A DNA stretch of 64,000 nt, from assembly GCA_002412595.1 (NCBI GenBank), contig DHVJ01000052.1, positions 1 through 64,000 of the forward strand, in the 5' to 3' direction. Both the position numbers and the translations under genes were made by a program. This document shows positions 33,531 through 42,065 of this stretch, piece after piece. Under the pieces are notes generated by a model. The model did not search any database. It was not told the DNA's origin and worked only from the letters and a program-made list of their open reading frames with translations. Position 1 is the stretch's first letter, and each line of letters starts with the position of its first letter. The stretch comes from Anaerolineaceae bacterium UBA5211. GTDB lineage: Bacteria; Chloroflexota; Anaerolineae; Anaerolineales; Anaerolineaceae.

Positions 33531-34961
33531 ATGACGCTGATTCATATCGCTGTTTTCATCGGTTTCGCTGTACTCATCAGGTTGTTGCGCAATCAAACCG
33601 CAGCAGCCTGGTTGATGTTAATTTCAAGCTTGCTTTTTATCTATTGGCTTCAACCGGTTTCCAGCATACGTTCGTTGGAATTTTGGATGCCATCTTTTTT
33701 AATCGCGCTGACCATATTTGTTTGGGGATTAATCTCGCCACGCGAAGCTTTGGATGAAAACCAAAATCGTTTAGCGGCTTTGACTGCCTTCCTTGTTGTT
33801 CTCGCAATCTCCACCATACGCTACCTGAACATTCCTTTCCTGGCCGGTCTGGTCAATCCACCCGCGATCTGGAAGGTGTTCCTGTTTATCCTGGCTGCCG
33901 GATTACTGTTCTGGTTGGCTAATAGAGCGGCTTCCAAAACGCGCCTTAGCGCTGCTGTTGTAATTATTGCCGCGATATTGGTTTTCATCGTCCTGAAATA
34001 TCAACCCTTAGGCTTGAAAATCAGCCAGCTCCTGCGTGCGCTCAACGGGCAATCGCCCAAACTTGCGAATGCTTCCGAAATTGCCTGGATAGGATATTCG
34101 TATTTCACCTTTCGCTTGATCCATGTGCTGCGTGAATGGCAGCAGGACCGCAAATTCCAGGTGAATTTACGGGATTTTATGGTGTATGTTCTTTTCTTTC
34201 CGGCTTTTACGGCGGGTCCAATTGACCGCCTGGATCACTTTCAAAAAGAAATGGCCAATCGCACAGAGCTGCCCGCGGCCGATGATTTTCTGGAAGGAGG
34301 GCGGCGTATTGTGCACGGCCTTTTTTATAAATTTATTTTGGCTGACAGCCTGGCCTTGTTGACGCTGAACCCTTTGTCAGTACAGCAGGTGCATTACACC
34401 GGTTGGATGTGGCTGCTGGTTTATGCGTATGCGCTGCGATTGTATTTCGACTTCAGTGGTTATTCCGATCTAGCCATCGGGATTGCCCGCTTGATGGGTA
34501 TAAAACTTCCGGAGAATTTCAAACAGCCTTATCTGGCTGAGAACATCACTATCTTTTGGAATCGCTGGCACATCACACTGACGCAGTGGTTCCGCACCTA
34601 TTACTTCAATCCGGTCACGCGTTATCTGCGCACCCGCCAGAACCCAATTCCAACCGTTTGGATGGTTTTTTTTACCCAGATCAGCACTATGCTGTTGATT
34701 GCACTGTGGCACGGCATCAGCCTCAATTTTGTTATATGGGGCCTATGGAACGGCTTGGGCATGTTTGTGCATAATCGCTGGACCGAATGGCGCAAGACCC
34801 ATCCCGCTAAGCCGCTTGTAAATGCCTGGGCCATCCACGTGCAAAAATATATTTCAATCTTTGCAACTTTCAACTTCATTGCGCTGGGCTGGATATGGTT
34901 CGCATTGCCCGACATCAACAGCGCCTTGCAAGTCTTCAGCAAATTACTGGGAGGAATTTAA
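33531..34961 (+). CDS. MBOAT acyltransferase, DltB-like
   Basis: This 476-residue polytopic enzyme of the membrane-bound O-acyltransferase family has about 11-12 spans. Landmarks are PAFTAGPIDRLDHF (about 224-237), YFDFSGYSDLAIG (305-317), FWNRWHITLTQWFR (342-355) and ALWHGISLNFVIWG (391-404), with catalytic His 393. The order matches DltB, AlgI and PatA, which move acyl groups across the membrane to envelope polymers. Four bases separate it from the microprotein, and it is followed directly by the SGNH gene, an arrangement typical of MBOAT-SGNH acylation pairs. Confidence 0.92.
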   Translation: MTLIHIAVFIGFAVLIRLLRNQTAAAWLMLISSLLFIYWLQPVSSIRSLEFWMPSFLIALTIFVWGLISPREALDENQNRLAALTAFLVVLAISTIRYLNIPFLAGLVNPPAIWKVFLFILAAGLLFWLANRAASKTRLSAAVVIIAAILVFIVLKYQPLGLKISQLLRALNGQSPKLANASEIAWIGYSYFTFRLIHVLREWQQDRKFQVNLRDFMVYVLFFPAFTAGPIDRLDHFQKEMANRTELPAADDFLEGGRRIVHGLFYKFILADSLALLTLNPLSVQQVHYTGWMWLLVYAYALRLYFDFSGYSDLAIGIARLMGIKLPENFKQPYLAENITIFWNRWHITLTQWFRTYYFNPVTRYLRTRQNPIPTVWMVFFTQISTMLLIALWHGISLNFVIWGLWNGLGMFVHNRWTEWRKTHPAKPLVNAWAIHVQKYISIFATFNFIALGWIWFALPDINSALQVFSKLLGGI

Positions 34962-36065
34962 ATGCGTTCGCATAACCGCCTTCCCATCCGCATATTGGTC
35001 AAAGCGCTGCTATTTGTAGTGCTGTTCAGCATTGCCTTCAGTTTTTTGATGAACGTCCCATTTGGTCAAATATCCCTGTATAACCGTTTGTACCCTGGGC
35101 GCGAGCGTTTTCCCTTCGGTGAAAATCCAACGGCATCCTATAACCTCAGTATCTACAACCTGGATGCCATGATTGCTTCACATAAGATTGCTGCAGCCGA
35201 AAAAAACGCAGATGAGTATCGTGTCTTTGTAGTTGGAGATTCATCCGTGTGGGGTTTTCTGCAAAAACCTGAAAATACCCTGGCCGGCTTGTTGGATCGG
35301 AAAAACTTACAGATCAATGGCAAACAGGCCCGGTTTTATAACCTGGGTTATCCCAGTTTGTCCGTGATGAAAGATTGGATGATCATAGATCAGGTGAAAA
35401 AGTATGATCCCGACTTGATCATCTGGCTGGTTACTTTGGAATCACTGCCGGTTCCCAACCAACTGGCTACACCACTGGTTGCCAATAATCCCATATTGGT
35501 CAATCAATTGACTGAACAATATGGGGTGGATGAATTTGAGCAGCAAGCTGTGAATTGGAAAGATTTCACGCTGATTGCTCGCCGGCGGGAGATGGCGGAT
35601 ATCTTGCGCCTGCAAATTTATGGCGTTATGTGGGCGGCAGCTGGAATTGATCAGGACTATCCCGCTGAATTCACGCCTGCATTGCGTGATTTTGAATCAG
35701 ATGATGGATTTTATGATTTCCAGCCTAATCATCTACAAGAAGATCGTCTGGCCCTGGGAGTGATCCAACAAGCTGTATCAACCAATCCGGAAATCCAGTT
35801 CATGCTGGTCAACGAGCCTATCTTGATTGCGGAAGGCGAGAACAGCGATATCCGTTATAACTACTATTATCCGCGCTGGGCTTACGACCAATACCGCGGC
35901 TTGATGCAATCGTATTTGGATAAATTAGGTATAAATTATAATGATTTGTGGGATATCGTCCCGCAGGAAAACTTTACCAATTCCGCCATCCATATGGATC
36001 GAGCCGGTGAAGAAATATTGGCAGAAAGGATTGCCTCCATACTTAAAGAGACAACGCAAAAATAA
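34962..36065 (+). CDS. Membrane-anchored SGNH-hydrolase-like protein (DltD-like role)
   Basis: The 367-residue protein has one N-terminal span (about 10-30, ILVKALLFVVLFSIAFSFL) and an outside domain of SGNH fold. Block I is VVGDSSVWGF (Gly-Asp-Ser, Ser 94 or 95). The C-terminal block is NSAIHMDRAGEEILAERI with His 344; the Asp of the usual DxxH is a Ser here, so the catalytic Asp may lie elsewhere. DltD, AlgJ and PatB-type partners of MBOATs have this topology and complete acyl transfer to the envelope polymer. It starts right after the MBOAT stop codon. Confidence 0.8.
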   Translation: MRSHNRLPIRILVKALLFVVLFSIAFSFLMNVPFGQISLYNRLYPGRERFPFGENPTASYNLSIYNLDAMIASHKIAAAEKNADEYRVFVVGDSSVWGFLQKPENTLAGLLDRKNLQINGKQARFYNLGYPSLSVMKDWMIIDQVKKYDPDLIIWLVTLESLPVPNQLATPLVANNPILVNQLTEQYGVDEFEQQAVNWKDFTLIARRREMADILRLQIYGVMWAAAGIDQDYPAEFTPALRDFESDDGFYDFQPNHLQEDRLALGVIQQAVSTNPEIQFMLVNEPILIAEGENSDIRYNYYYPRWAYDQYRGLMQSYLDKLGINYNDLWDIVPQENFTNSAIHMDRAGEEILAERIASILKETTQK

Positions 36066-36069
36066 TCAG

Positions 36070-37014
36070 ATGAAAAGAAATTCATTCACGAAAATTCCAG
36101 GCGCATTGATCTTCACGATAATGCTTCTAACCAGTGCGTGCACCTCCAGCGGGGCAGTGGTTGGCGCAAATCAAAGCCAACCGACAGTGGAAACAGAGAT
36201 TTCTACAGATATTCCCGTGGAAGTGCAAGCGACCGAAACTCCCGAACCCACCCAAACACCGCTTTCAACAGCCACACCGGACACGCGCTTGCTGCCGGAG
36301 GATTGGAAAAACTGGCCCATCAACCCTGAAGTGACCCATAAATCACGTGAAATTTACGCGCTGGGGAAAGAAATGGGCATCAATCCTAATGCTTTTTCGA
36401 AAATAGGGGATTGCCAGAATATCAAAGAGTCCTTCATGGGCTTATATGACCTGAACCGTTATTACCTGGCACCGGAGCAGGCAGACTGGCAGGAAACTAT
36501 CGATAATTTCCACGGTTACTTCAATCGCGATGGTAAGGCGATTGAGCAGGGATTAAATGTGGCTGCAGCGCTTTCACCGCTGCAAGCCGACCCTGATGAA
36601 TGCCAGGCAGGTGAAAGCCCGCTGGATTGCGAATTGCGTGTGGCGAATCCGAGTTTTGCGTTTGTCGCTTTTGAACGCTGGTGGCCGGATGTCACCCCGC
36701 CGGAACAATACGAAAAATATCTGCGTATAGTCCTGGATACTATCATGGCGCATGGCACCGTACCTATTTTGGTGACCAAAGCGGATAATGTGGAGGGCAA
36801 CCATCAACTGAATTATATTATTGCCAAACTGGCTTATGAGTATGATTTGCCCCTGTATAATTGGTGGCGGGCTGCCCAGCCGCTGCCGTATCGTGGATTA
36901 GACCCGGAGAGGAATGATGGATTCCATATTTCCATTGAAGCCTGGACGGAACGCAGCGCGTATGCCCTGGGTACATTAGACACTCTCTGGAAAGGATTGC
37001 AGGATAACGAATAA
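36070..37014 (+). CDS. SGNH-like lipoprotein with GDC / DGFH pair
   Basis: The 314-residue precursor has lipobox TSAC (Cys 24), a Thr/Pro-rich spacer to about residue 70, and a domain I recognise as a Chloroflexi SGNH-like family. Block I reads KIGDCQN, with Cys 115 where the Ser nucleophile normally sits, and the last block is NDGFHIS with Asp 283 and His 286. Internal landmarks are DPDECQAGESPLDCELRVANPSFAF (two cysteines) and VTKADN. It may be a Cys-nucleophile acylesterase or transferase, or a non-catalytic binder. It starts four bases after the preceding SGNH gene, and its stop shares one base with the ACP ATG. Confidence 0.7.
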   Translation: MKRNSFTKIPGALIFTIMLLTSACTSSGAVVGANQSQPTVETEISTDIPVEVQATETPEPTQTPLSTATPDTRLLPEDWKNWPINPEVTHKSREIYALGKEMGINPNAFSKIGDCQNIKESFMGLYDLNRYYLAPEQADWQETIDNFHGYFNRDGKAIEQGLNVAAALSPLQADPDECQAGESPLDCELRVANPSFAFVAFERWWPDVTPPEQYEKYLRIVLDTIMAHGTVPILVTKADNVEGNHQLNYIIAKLAYEYDLPLYNWWRAAQPLPYRGLDPERNDGFHISIEAWTERSAYALGTLDTLWKGLQDNE

Positions 37015-37268
37015 TGAAAAATAAAGACGAAATTATTACAGAATTAGGCGCTAAGGTAAGTGCGGAAATATTGAAACAGCCCGATGGCGGTATTGCTGCG
37101 GATGAAGCGCTGATTTCAAGCGGCCTGATTGATTCATTCAGCCTGGTGGATTTAGCGCTGATCGTGGAACAGCTCTTTGAAGTGCGCATTGAGGATTATG
37201 AGCTGAATGCTGAAACTTTTGACACATTGGACCAACTGGCTGGCATGATTATCGAACGCGGAGCATAA
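37014..37268 (+). CDS. Acyl carrier protein
   Basis: This 84-residue four-helix carrier has the phosphopantetheine attachment serine in GLIDSFSLVDLAL (Ser 41). The sequence is acidic, as for ACPs and DltC. It is a stand-alone carrier placed between the SGNH-like lipoprotein and the ligase gene, so it probably accepts the acyl-AMP made by the ligase and hands it to the MBOAT. Its product is more likely a fatty or hydroxy acyl-ACP than D-alanyl-ACP, given the ligase type. The ATG overlaps the preceding TAA by one base (TAATG). Confidence 0.9.
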   Translation: MKNKDEIITELGAKVSAEILKQPDGGIAADEALISSGLIDSFSLVDLALIVEQLFEVRIEDYELNAETFDTLDQLAGMIIERGA

Positions 37269-38948
37269 GTGCGGAATTTTTCCAAACAATTACTGCGCCT
37301 TGCGGAGGAATACCCGCATAAAAAGATTTTGAATCTGCTCCAGACGGGTCAGGAAGATATTCATCTGACTTATCAGGAACTGGTTCGGGGTGCCGGTCAA
37401 TATACTGCGGTCCTTTCGGAAAAACAAATTGAACCGGGCGAAGTGGTCATCCTGATCCTGCAGCAGGGTGTTGACCTCTTCTTTTCCTATTATGGGACGG
37501 TCTTGAATGGTTCAGTCCCATCCATCATGCCCTTCCTGACAGAAAAATTGCTGCCCGAAAAATACCGCAAGGACCTGGTTTCATTGATCGAGATCACACG
37601 TCCTTCCGCCATCATTACATACCGGGAATTTGCTGTTGAGCTGGAAGCCATCCAAAGCGAAAATCCATTTATAAAAACCGTGATCTATGTTGAAGAAGTT
37701 CCCCATATCGCGGAAGAAAAGAAGGTGATTTTTCGCGGTCTCCAACAAAATGAGCAGAATGTGGCCCTGTTGCAGCACTCTTCCGGAACAACAGGCTTGC
37801 AGAAGGGCGTGGCGCTTTCCCATCAGGCTGTTTTCAACCAATTGGATGGTTATACCCAAAACCTGCAAATCGACACGCAGGATGTGATTGTCAGTTGGCT
37901 GCCGCTTTACCATGACATGGGACTGATCGCGTGTTTTTTGATGCCAATTTTATACAATATTCCCCTGGTTATCATGTCGCCTTTCGATTGGGTGCGTGCG
38001 CCATACCGCCTGTTCCAGGCTATCACCCAATATCATGGCACATTGTGCTGGCTGCCAAACTTTGCCTATAATTTCTGCGCGCAAAAAATTCGGCCGTCCG
38101 ATTTGGAAAGTGTCGATCTAACCAGTCTGCGCGCGGTGATCAATTGTTCGGAACCTATGCGCTATGCCAGCCACCAGCTTTTCCTGGAACGGTTTAAGCC
38201 CTATGGCTTGCGAGATTCGGCCATTGCCACCTGCTACGCCATGGCAGAAAATGTTTTCGCTATAACGCAGGATGGCATCGCGAAACCGGTCACTTATGAT
38301 GAAATCAACCAGGATTTATTCCAAAAAGATAAACTGGCCCAAAAAGCGCTTGATGGACAACGCAGCGTGGTGATGGTTTCAGCAGGTAAACCATTGGAAA
38401 ACACGCAGGTGAAGATCGTGGATACCCTTGGGAATGAACTGCCGGAGCGCCATTTGGGCGAAATTGTCCTGCAGAGCACCTGTATGCTTTCCGGATATTA
38501 TCACCGTGAGGAATCTACCGAGAAAGCTATGCTGGACGGCTGGTTTAAAACGGGCGATTTAGGTTATCTGGCGGATGGGGAGCTGTATATCAGCGGCCGC
38601 AAGAAGGACCTGATCATCGTGGGCGGGAAGAATGTGTACCCGCAGGACATCGAAAGTGTTGTCAACGAGATTGAAGGTGTTCACCCGGGCAGGAATGTAG
38701 CCTTTGGGGTTTTCAACGAGGATCGTGGTACCGAAGAAGTGGTGGTAATTGCGGAACTTGAAACCGGTTACGAAGAACAGAGCAGAGCCATTGGCGACCA
38801 GATCCGCCGCCAGGTTACGCAAAGCACAGCTGTAGCACTAAGACGGGTTTATCTGGTAAATAGTTTCTGGTTAATTAAAACCAGCAGCGGTAAAATTGCC
38901 AGGACAGCTAATAAGGAAAAATACCTGGCGGAGCTCGAACAAGCCTGA
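37269..38948 (+). CDS. Fatty-acyl-AMP-ligase-like adenylate-forming enzyme
   Basis: This 559-residue ANL-superfamily enzyme has the P-loop HSSGTTGLQKGV (170-181), WLPLYHDMGLI, the A5 region CYAMAEN, and the A7/A8 motifs GWFKTGDLGYLADGELYISGRKKDLIIVGGKNVYPQDIE in separate blocks. The C-terminal Lys in KTSSGKIAR is present. The WLPLYHDMGL block and the overall layout are those of fatty-acyl-AMP ligases and not of D-alanine ligase DltA, whose substrate pocket motifs I do not see. The GTG start at 37269 is adjacent to the ACP stop. It should load the ACP with a carboxylic acid; chain length is unknown. Confidence 0.88.
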   Translation: MRNFSKQLLRLAEEYPHKKILNLLQTGQEDIHLTYQELVRGAGQYTAVLSEKQIEPGEVVILILQQGVDLFFSYYGTVLNGSVPSIMPFLTEKLLPEKYRKDLVSLIEITRPSAIITYREFAVELEAIQSENPFIKTVIYVEEVPHIAEEKKVIFRGLQQNEQNVALLQHSSGTTGLQKGVALSHQAVFNQLDGYTQNLQIDTQDVIVSWLPLYHDMGLIACFLMPILYNIPLVIMSPFDWVRAPYRLFQAITQYHGTLCWLPNFAYNFCAQKIRPSDLESVDLTSLRAVINCSEPMRYASHQLFLERFKPYGLRDSAIATCYAMAENVFAITQDGIAKPVTYDEINQDLFQKDKLAQKALDGQRSVVMVSAGKPLENTQVKIVDTLGNELPERHLGEIVLQSTCMLSGYYHREESTEKAMLDGWFKTGDLGYLADGELYISGRKKDLIIVGGKNVYPQDIESVVNEIEGVHPGRNVAFGVFNEDRGTEEVVVIAELETGYEEQSRAIGDQIRRQVTQSTAVALRRVYLVNSFWLIKTSSGKIARTANKEKYLAELEQA

Positions 38949-38955
38949 AAAAACC

Positions 38956-40224
38956 ATGTTTGCAGAAATCAAGAAAGTTACCCGGTATCTACTGACTGAA
39001 AAGAAATATATGGATCTTCGCAGAAAGATTCTTTTCATCCTGCTTGCCTTTATCTTGCTGATTCTGGTTGACCGTTTCGCTTTAACCAGATTGGCAGACC
39101 AAAGTGAATTTTACGTGTCGCTGGCGCGCGCACGCATGGTTTTCAAGGGCAACCTCAGCGCCTACGAAAATGATATTAATCGCAGCGCGGATACCCTGAA
39201 GAGTCTGGGATTGAGCCTGGGGGAAATCCGGCAATTCAATTTACCCTTGTACGCGTTGTTGTTTTACCTGCCTTTTATTTATATCCCTGATTTTCACTGG
39301 GCACTGGCCTTGTGGCTGGCAACCAACCAGATCCTGTGCTACTTCACTTTGAATCTGTTGTTGGATAATTTTGGCATCCAGCTTAGAGAGCGCTATAAAA
39401 TCGGTGCAGCGCTGGTCCTTTCGTTGACATATTTCACCGCTCTTAATATGCTCAGCATCAACCTTTCCATGCTGCAAATTTTATTAATGGTAGCTGCATT
39501 TAGCAAGGTCAGAAGCAGAGATTATATTTTCTCGGGAATTTTGTTCGGATTGGCAACTTTCAATCCGTTTGCGTTTTTCTTGCCGATGCTGGTATTCTTC
39601 CTCCTGAATTTTTACCAACATCGCAGTGTGATTAACTTATGGATGGCGATCACGGTGGTTTTGCTTTCCATGGCCCTGGTAATTTTCGATAAGCGTTGGG
39701 TTTTGGAATTAATAAAAGTGTGGGTATTGGAGCCGGATTTCTATCCGCTCATCAGCTACCGGAAATATATCGCCGGTGTTTTTCCAAATATTGACAGCAA
39801 TCTGGTTACGCTATTGCCATTAATCATATTTTTCTGGATGGTATATGAATGGCTTCGCAGTCCAAAGAAAAGCGCCGCTCAGGAATTATGGCTGATTTCG
39901 TTAGCGCTAACATTAGGACCATTAATCAATATGTGGGACAGCCTTTATGCGACTATTGGCTACCTGGTTGTGTTCGTATATACCATCACCTTGTGGTATG
40001 AACGTTCGACTTCTAAATTCCGCATTTTTATTGCGGTTTTGTACGGCTTGGTGTTATTTGGCCTTCCGGCCCTTCAAATGCTTATGCAGAAGCAGGTTTT
40101 TACCTATCAGAATGTCTATGGTTATAACCTGGTTGTGACGCTGCTGCTGTTGTTCAATTTGTATTGGGTGCGTTTGTGGGTGATGAACCCTTATTCTTCG
40201 ATTAATAAATTAGACGATTATTAA
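38956..40224 (+). CDS. Polytopic membrane protein, possible GT-C-type glycosyltransferase
   Basis: The 422 residues carry roughly ten hydrophobic spans, with an N-terminal cytosolic segment (to about residue 22), then a large loop with RARMVFKGNLSAYENDINRSADTL after span 1. The pattern is similar to DUF2029/GT87 (polyprenol-mannose-dependent) transferases, in which catalytic acidic residues lie in the first loop, but I cannot confirm this. ATG 38956 is eight bases after the ligase stop. If it is a glycosyltransferase, it could build or supply the glycan acceptor that the cassette acylates. Confidence 0.55.
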   Translation: MFAEIKKVTRYLLTEKKYMDLRRKILFILLAFILLILVDRFALTRLADQSEFYVSLARARMVFKGNLSAYENDINRSADTLKSLGLSLGEIRQFNLPLYALLFYLPFIYIPDFHWALALWLATNQILCYFTLNLLLDNFGIQLRERYKIGAALVLSLTYFTALNMLSINLSMLQILLMVAAFSKVRSRDYIFSGILFGLATFNPFAFFLPMLVFFLLNFYQHRSVINLWMAITVVLLSMALVIFDKRWVLELIKVWVLEPDFYPLISYRKYIAGVFPNIDSNLVTLLPLIIFFWMVYEWLRSPKKSAAQELWLISLALTLGPLINMWDSLYATIGYLVVFVYTITLWYERSTSKFRIFIAVLYGLVLFGLPALQMLMQKQVFTYQNVYGYNLVVTLLLLFNLYWVRLWVMNPYSSINKLDDY

Positions 40225-40296
40225 ACGAATTGACCCCTTTGTGCTATACTTCTTTCGATTTATTTACAATACGATACTGCATTCCAGGAGGCATTT

Positions 40297-41466
40297 ATGA
40301 CTAAAACGATAGGTGTTTTGACAGGAGGAGGCGATGTTCCCGGCCTGAACCTGGCAATTAAAGCTGTTGCGCTGGGCGCAATGGAGGAGGGATATAAAGT
40401 TTACGGTATCCGCCGCGGTTGGATGGGTCTGCTGCATTACGACTTTGATGAACCTTCTACCCATGATTACTATATTAAAGAGCTGGATTATCCGGATGTG
40501 CGCAAAATCGACCGCACCGGTGGTACTTTCCTGCACACTTCCCGCACCAATCCGCAAAAAGTGCGTGCCCAAGATATTCCTGATTTCCTGGCTAATTCAA
40601 ACTATGGAAAAAAGATTGATGACGACGGCACCATGGACTATACCGATTATGTGCTGAAGGTCTTATCCGAATTAGGCATTGACGCGTTGGCCGCCATTGG
40701 CGGCGATGACACGCTTTCCTTTGCTGCCCGTCTGCACAAAGAAGGTTTCCCCACGGTCGGTATCCCCAAGACCATGGACAACGATGTTTACGGCACCGAT
40801 TATTGCATCGGTTTTTCGACTGCTGTAACCCGCGCTGTCAACCTGATCACAGACATGCGAACTTCCGTTGGCTCACATGAACGCATCGGTATTGTCGAGT
40901 TGTTTGGCCGCAATTCCGGTGAGACCAGCCTGATTACGGCCCTGCTGGCGCACGTTGACCGCGCCATCATTTCAGAAGTGCCGTTCGATATCGACAAGCT
41001 GGCGGATTTCCTGATGGATGACAAACGCCGCAATCCTTCCAATTACGCCATTATGACAGTTTCAGAGGGAGCCACATATAAGGGGCGCGAAATCGTCGAA
41101 ACCGGTGAAGCAGATGCTTTTGGTCATAAAAAACTGGGCGGCGTTGGTCAGATGATCTCGGATGATATCAAGCGCATCACCAAGACCAACACCATGTTCC
41201 AGCAGTTGGCATACGTGATCCGCTCCGGCCCGCCGGATTCATTGGACCGCATGGTTGGCATGGCTTATGGGCATATTGCCTTTAACCTGATCAAGGCTAA
41301 CGATACCGGCAAGCTGGTAGCCCTGCAGGGCGGCAAATATACCGCGGTACCGATGGAATCAGTCATTTCCGGGAAGAAATATGCGGATATCGATTCATAT
41401 TATGACAAGGACCATTACCTGCCTAAGGTTAAAACATTCCTTGATCATCCCATGTTCCTGACCTAA
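40297..41466 (+). CDS. pfp: 6-phosphofructokinase, predicted PPi-dependent
   Basis: This 389-residue enzyme has the PFK fold: GVLTGGGDVPGLN, AIGGDDTLSFAARL, PKTMDNDVYGTDYCIGF and GRNSGETSLITALL. ATP-type PFKs have Gly after GGD (GGDGS) and Gly in the PGTIDND loop; here it is GGDDT and PKTMDND. Asp and Lys at these positions block ATP and favour pyrophosphate. PPi-dependent enzymes are reversible, so it may work in glycolysis and gluconeogenesis. An AGGAGG precedes the ATG and a terminator follows. Confidence 0.88.
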   Translation: MTKTIGVLTGGGDVPGLNLAIKAVALGAMEEGYKVYGIRRGWMGLLHYDFDEPSTHDYYIKELDYPDVRKIDRTGGTFLHTSRTNPQKVRAQDIPDFLANSNYGKKIDDDGTMDYTDYVLKVLSELGIDALAAIGGDDTLSFAARLHKEGFPTVGIPKTMDNDVYGTDYCIGFSTAVTRAVNLITDMRTSVGSHERIGIVELFGRNSGETSLITALLAHVDRAIISEVPFDIDKLADFLMDDKRRNPSNYAIMTVSEGATYKGREIVETGEADAFGHKKLGGVGQMISDDIKRITKTNTMFQQLAYVIRSGPPDSLDRMVGMAYGHIAFNLIKANDTGKLVALQGGKYTAVPMESVISGKKYADIDSYYDKDHYLPKVKTFLDHPMFLT

Positions 41467-41485
41467 ACTATTTTTATGGGAAAAT

Positions 41486-41522
41486 AAAGAGGCAGTGGAG
41501 AAAATCCAATGCCTCTTTTTGT
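41486..41522 (+). terminator. Terminator after phosphofructokinase
   Basis: Stem AAAGAGGCA / TGCCTCTTT with inner pairing TGGA / TCCA is followed by TTG and TTTT. Confidence 0.65.
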
Positions 41523-41563
41523 TTTCTACAGCCGGTATAATCGTTAAACAGAAAGGAGCAGCC

Positions 41564-42064
41564 TTGGAAGATTACAACATCCATATCATCCGCAACCGTT
41601 ACCAGATGGTTCCCCGAACCTTGATATTTATCCAGAAAGGGGAAGACCTTCTTATGCTTTCAAAGGACAAATCAACCTCATTTGGATATGGGAAGATCAA
41701 CGGTGTGGGCGGGCACATGGAACAGGGAGAAGAACCATTTGAAGCTGCCCGCCGCGAAATCCTGGAAGAAACCGGACTGAAAGTTCAACAGCTTGATTTA
41801 GCCGCAATTCTTTTCATTGACATCCATGATACCCCGGGTATTGAGGTTTTTGTGTTTAAGGGGCAGTATTCATTCGGTGAAATACAGGAATCTGAAGAAG
41901 GACATTTGGAATGGATGTCACGAGTGGAAATCGAGGGACATGAAAAGAAGGTAAAGGATTTACCGTTTTTACTCAAAGTTGTGGATGAGCACGAGCCCAA
42001 TACACCGCCTGCCATGATCAAGTATCTCTATGACGAAAACGGGGAAATGCGTATAGAATACTAA
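41564..42064 (+). CDS. NUDIX hydrolase (MutT-like)
   Basis: This 166-residue enzyme has a canonical Nudix box, GHMEQGEEPFEAARREILEE followed by TG, which binds the divalent metal and diphosphate. TTG 41564 is taken as the start because AAAGGAG sits six to seven bases before it; an upstream in-frame start would lie inside the terminator of the preceding gene. The specific nucleotide substrate is not evident. It is convergent with rsmD (one base between stops). Confidence 0.85.
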   Translation: MEDYNIHIIRNRYQMVPRTLIFIQKGEDLLMLSKDKSTSFGYGKINGVGGHMEQGEEPFEAARREILEETGLKVQQLDLAAILFIDIHDTPGIEVFVFKGQYSFGEIQESEEGHLEWMSRVEIEGHEKKVKDLPFLLKVVDEHEPNTPPAMIKYLYDENGEMRIEY

Positions 42065-42065
42065 T

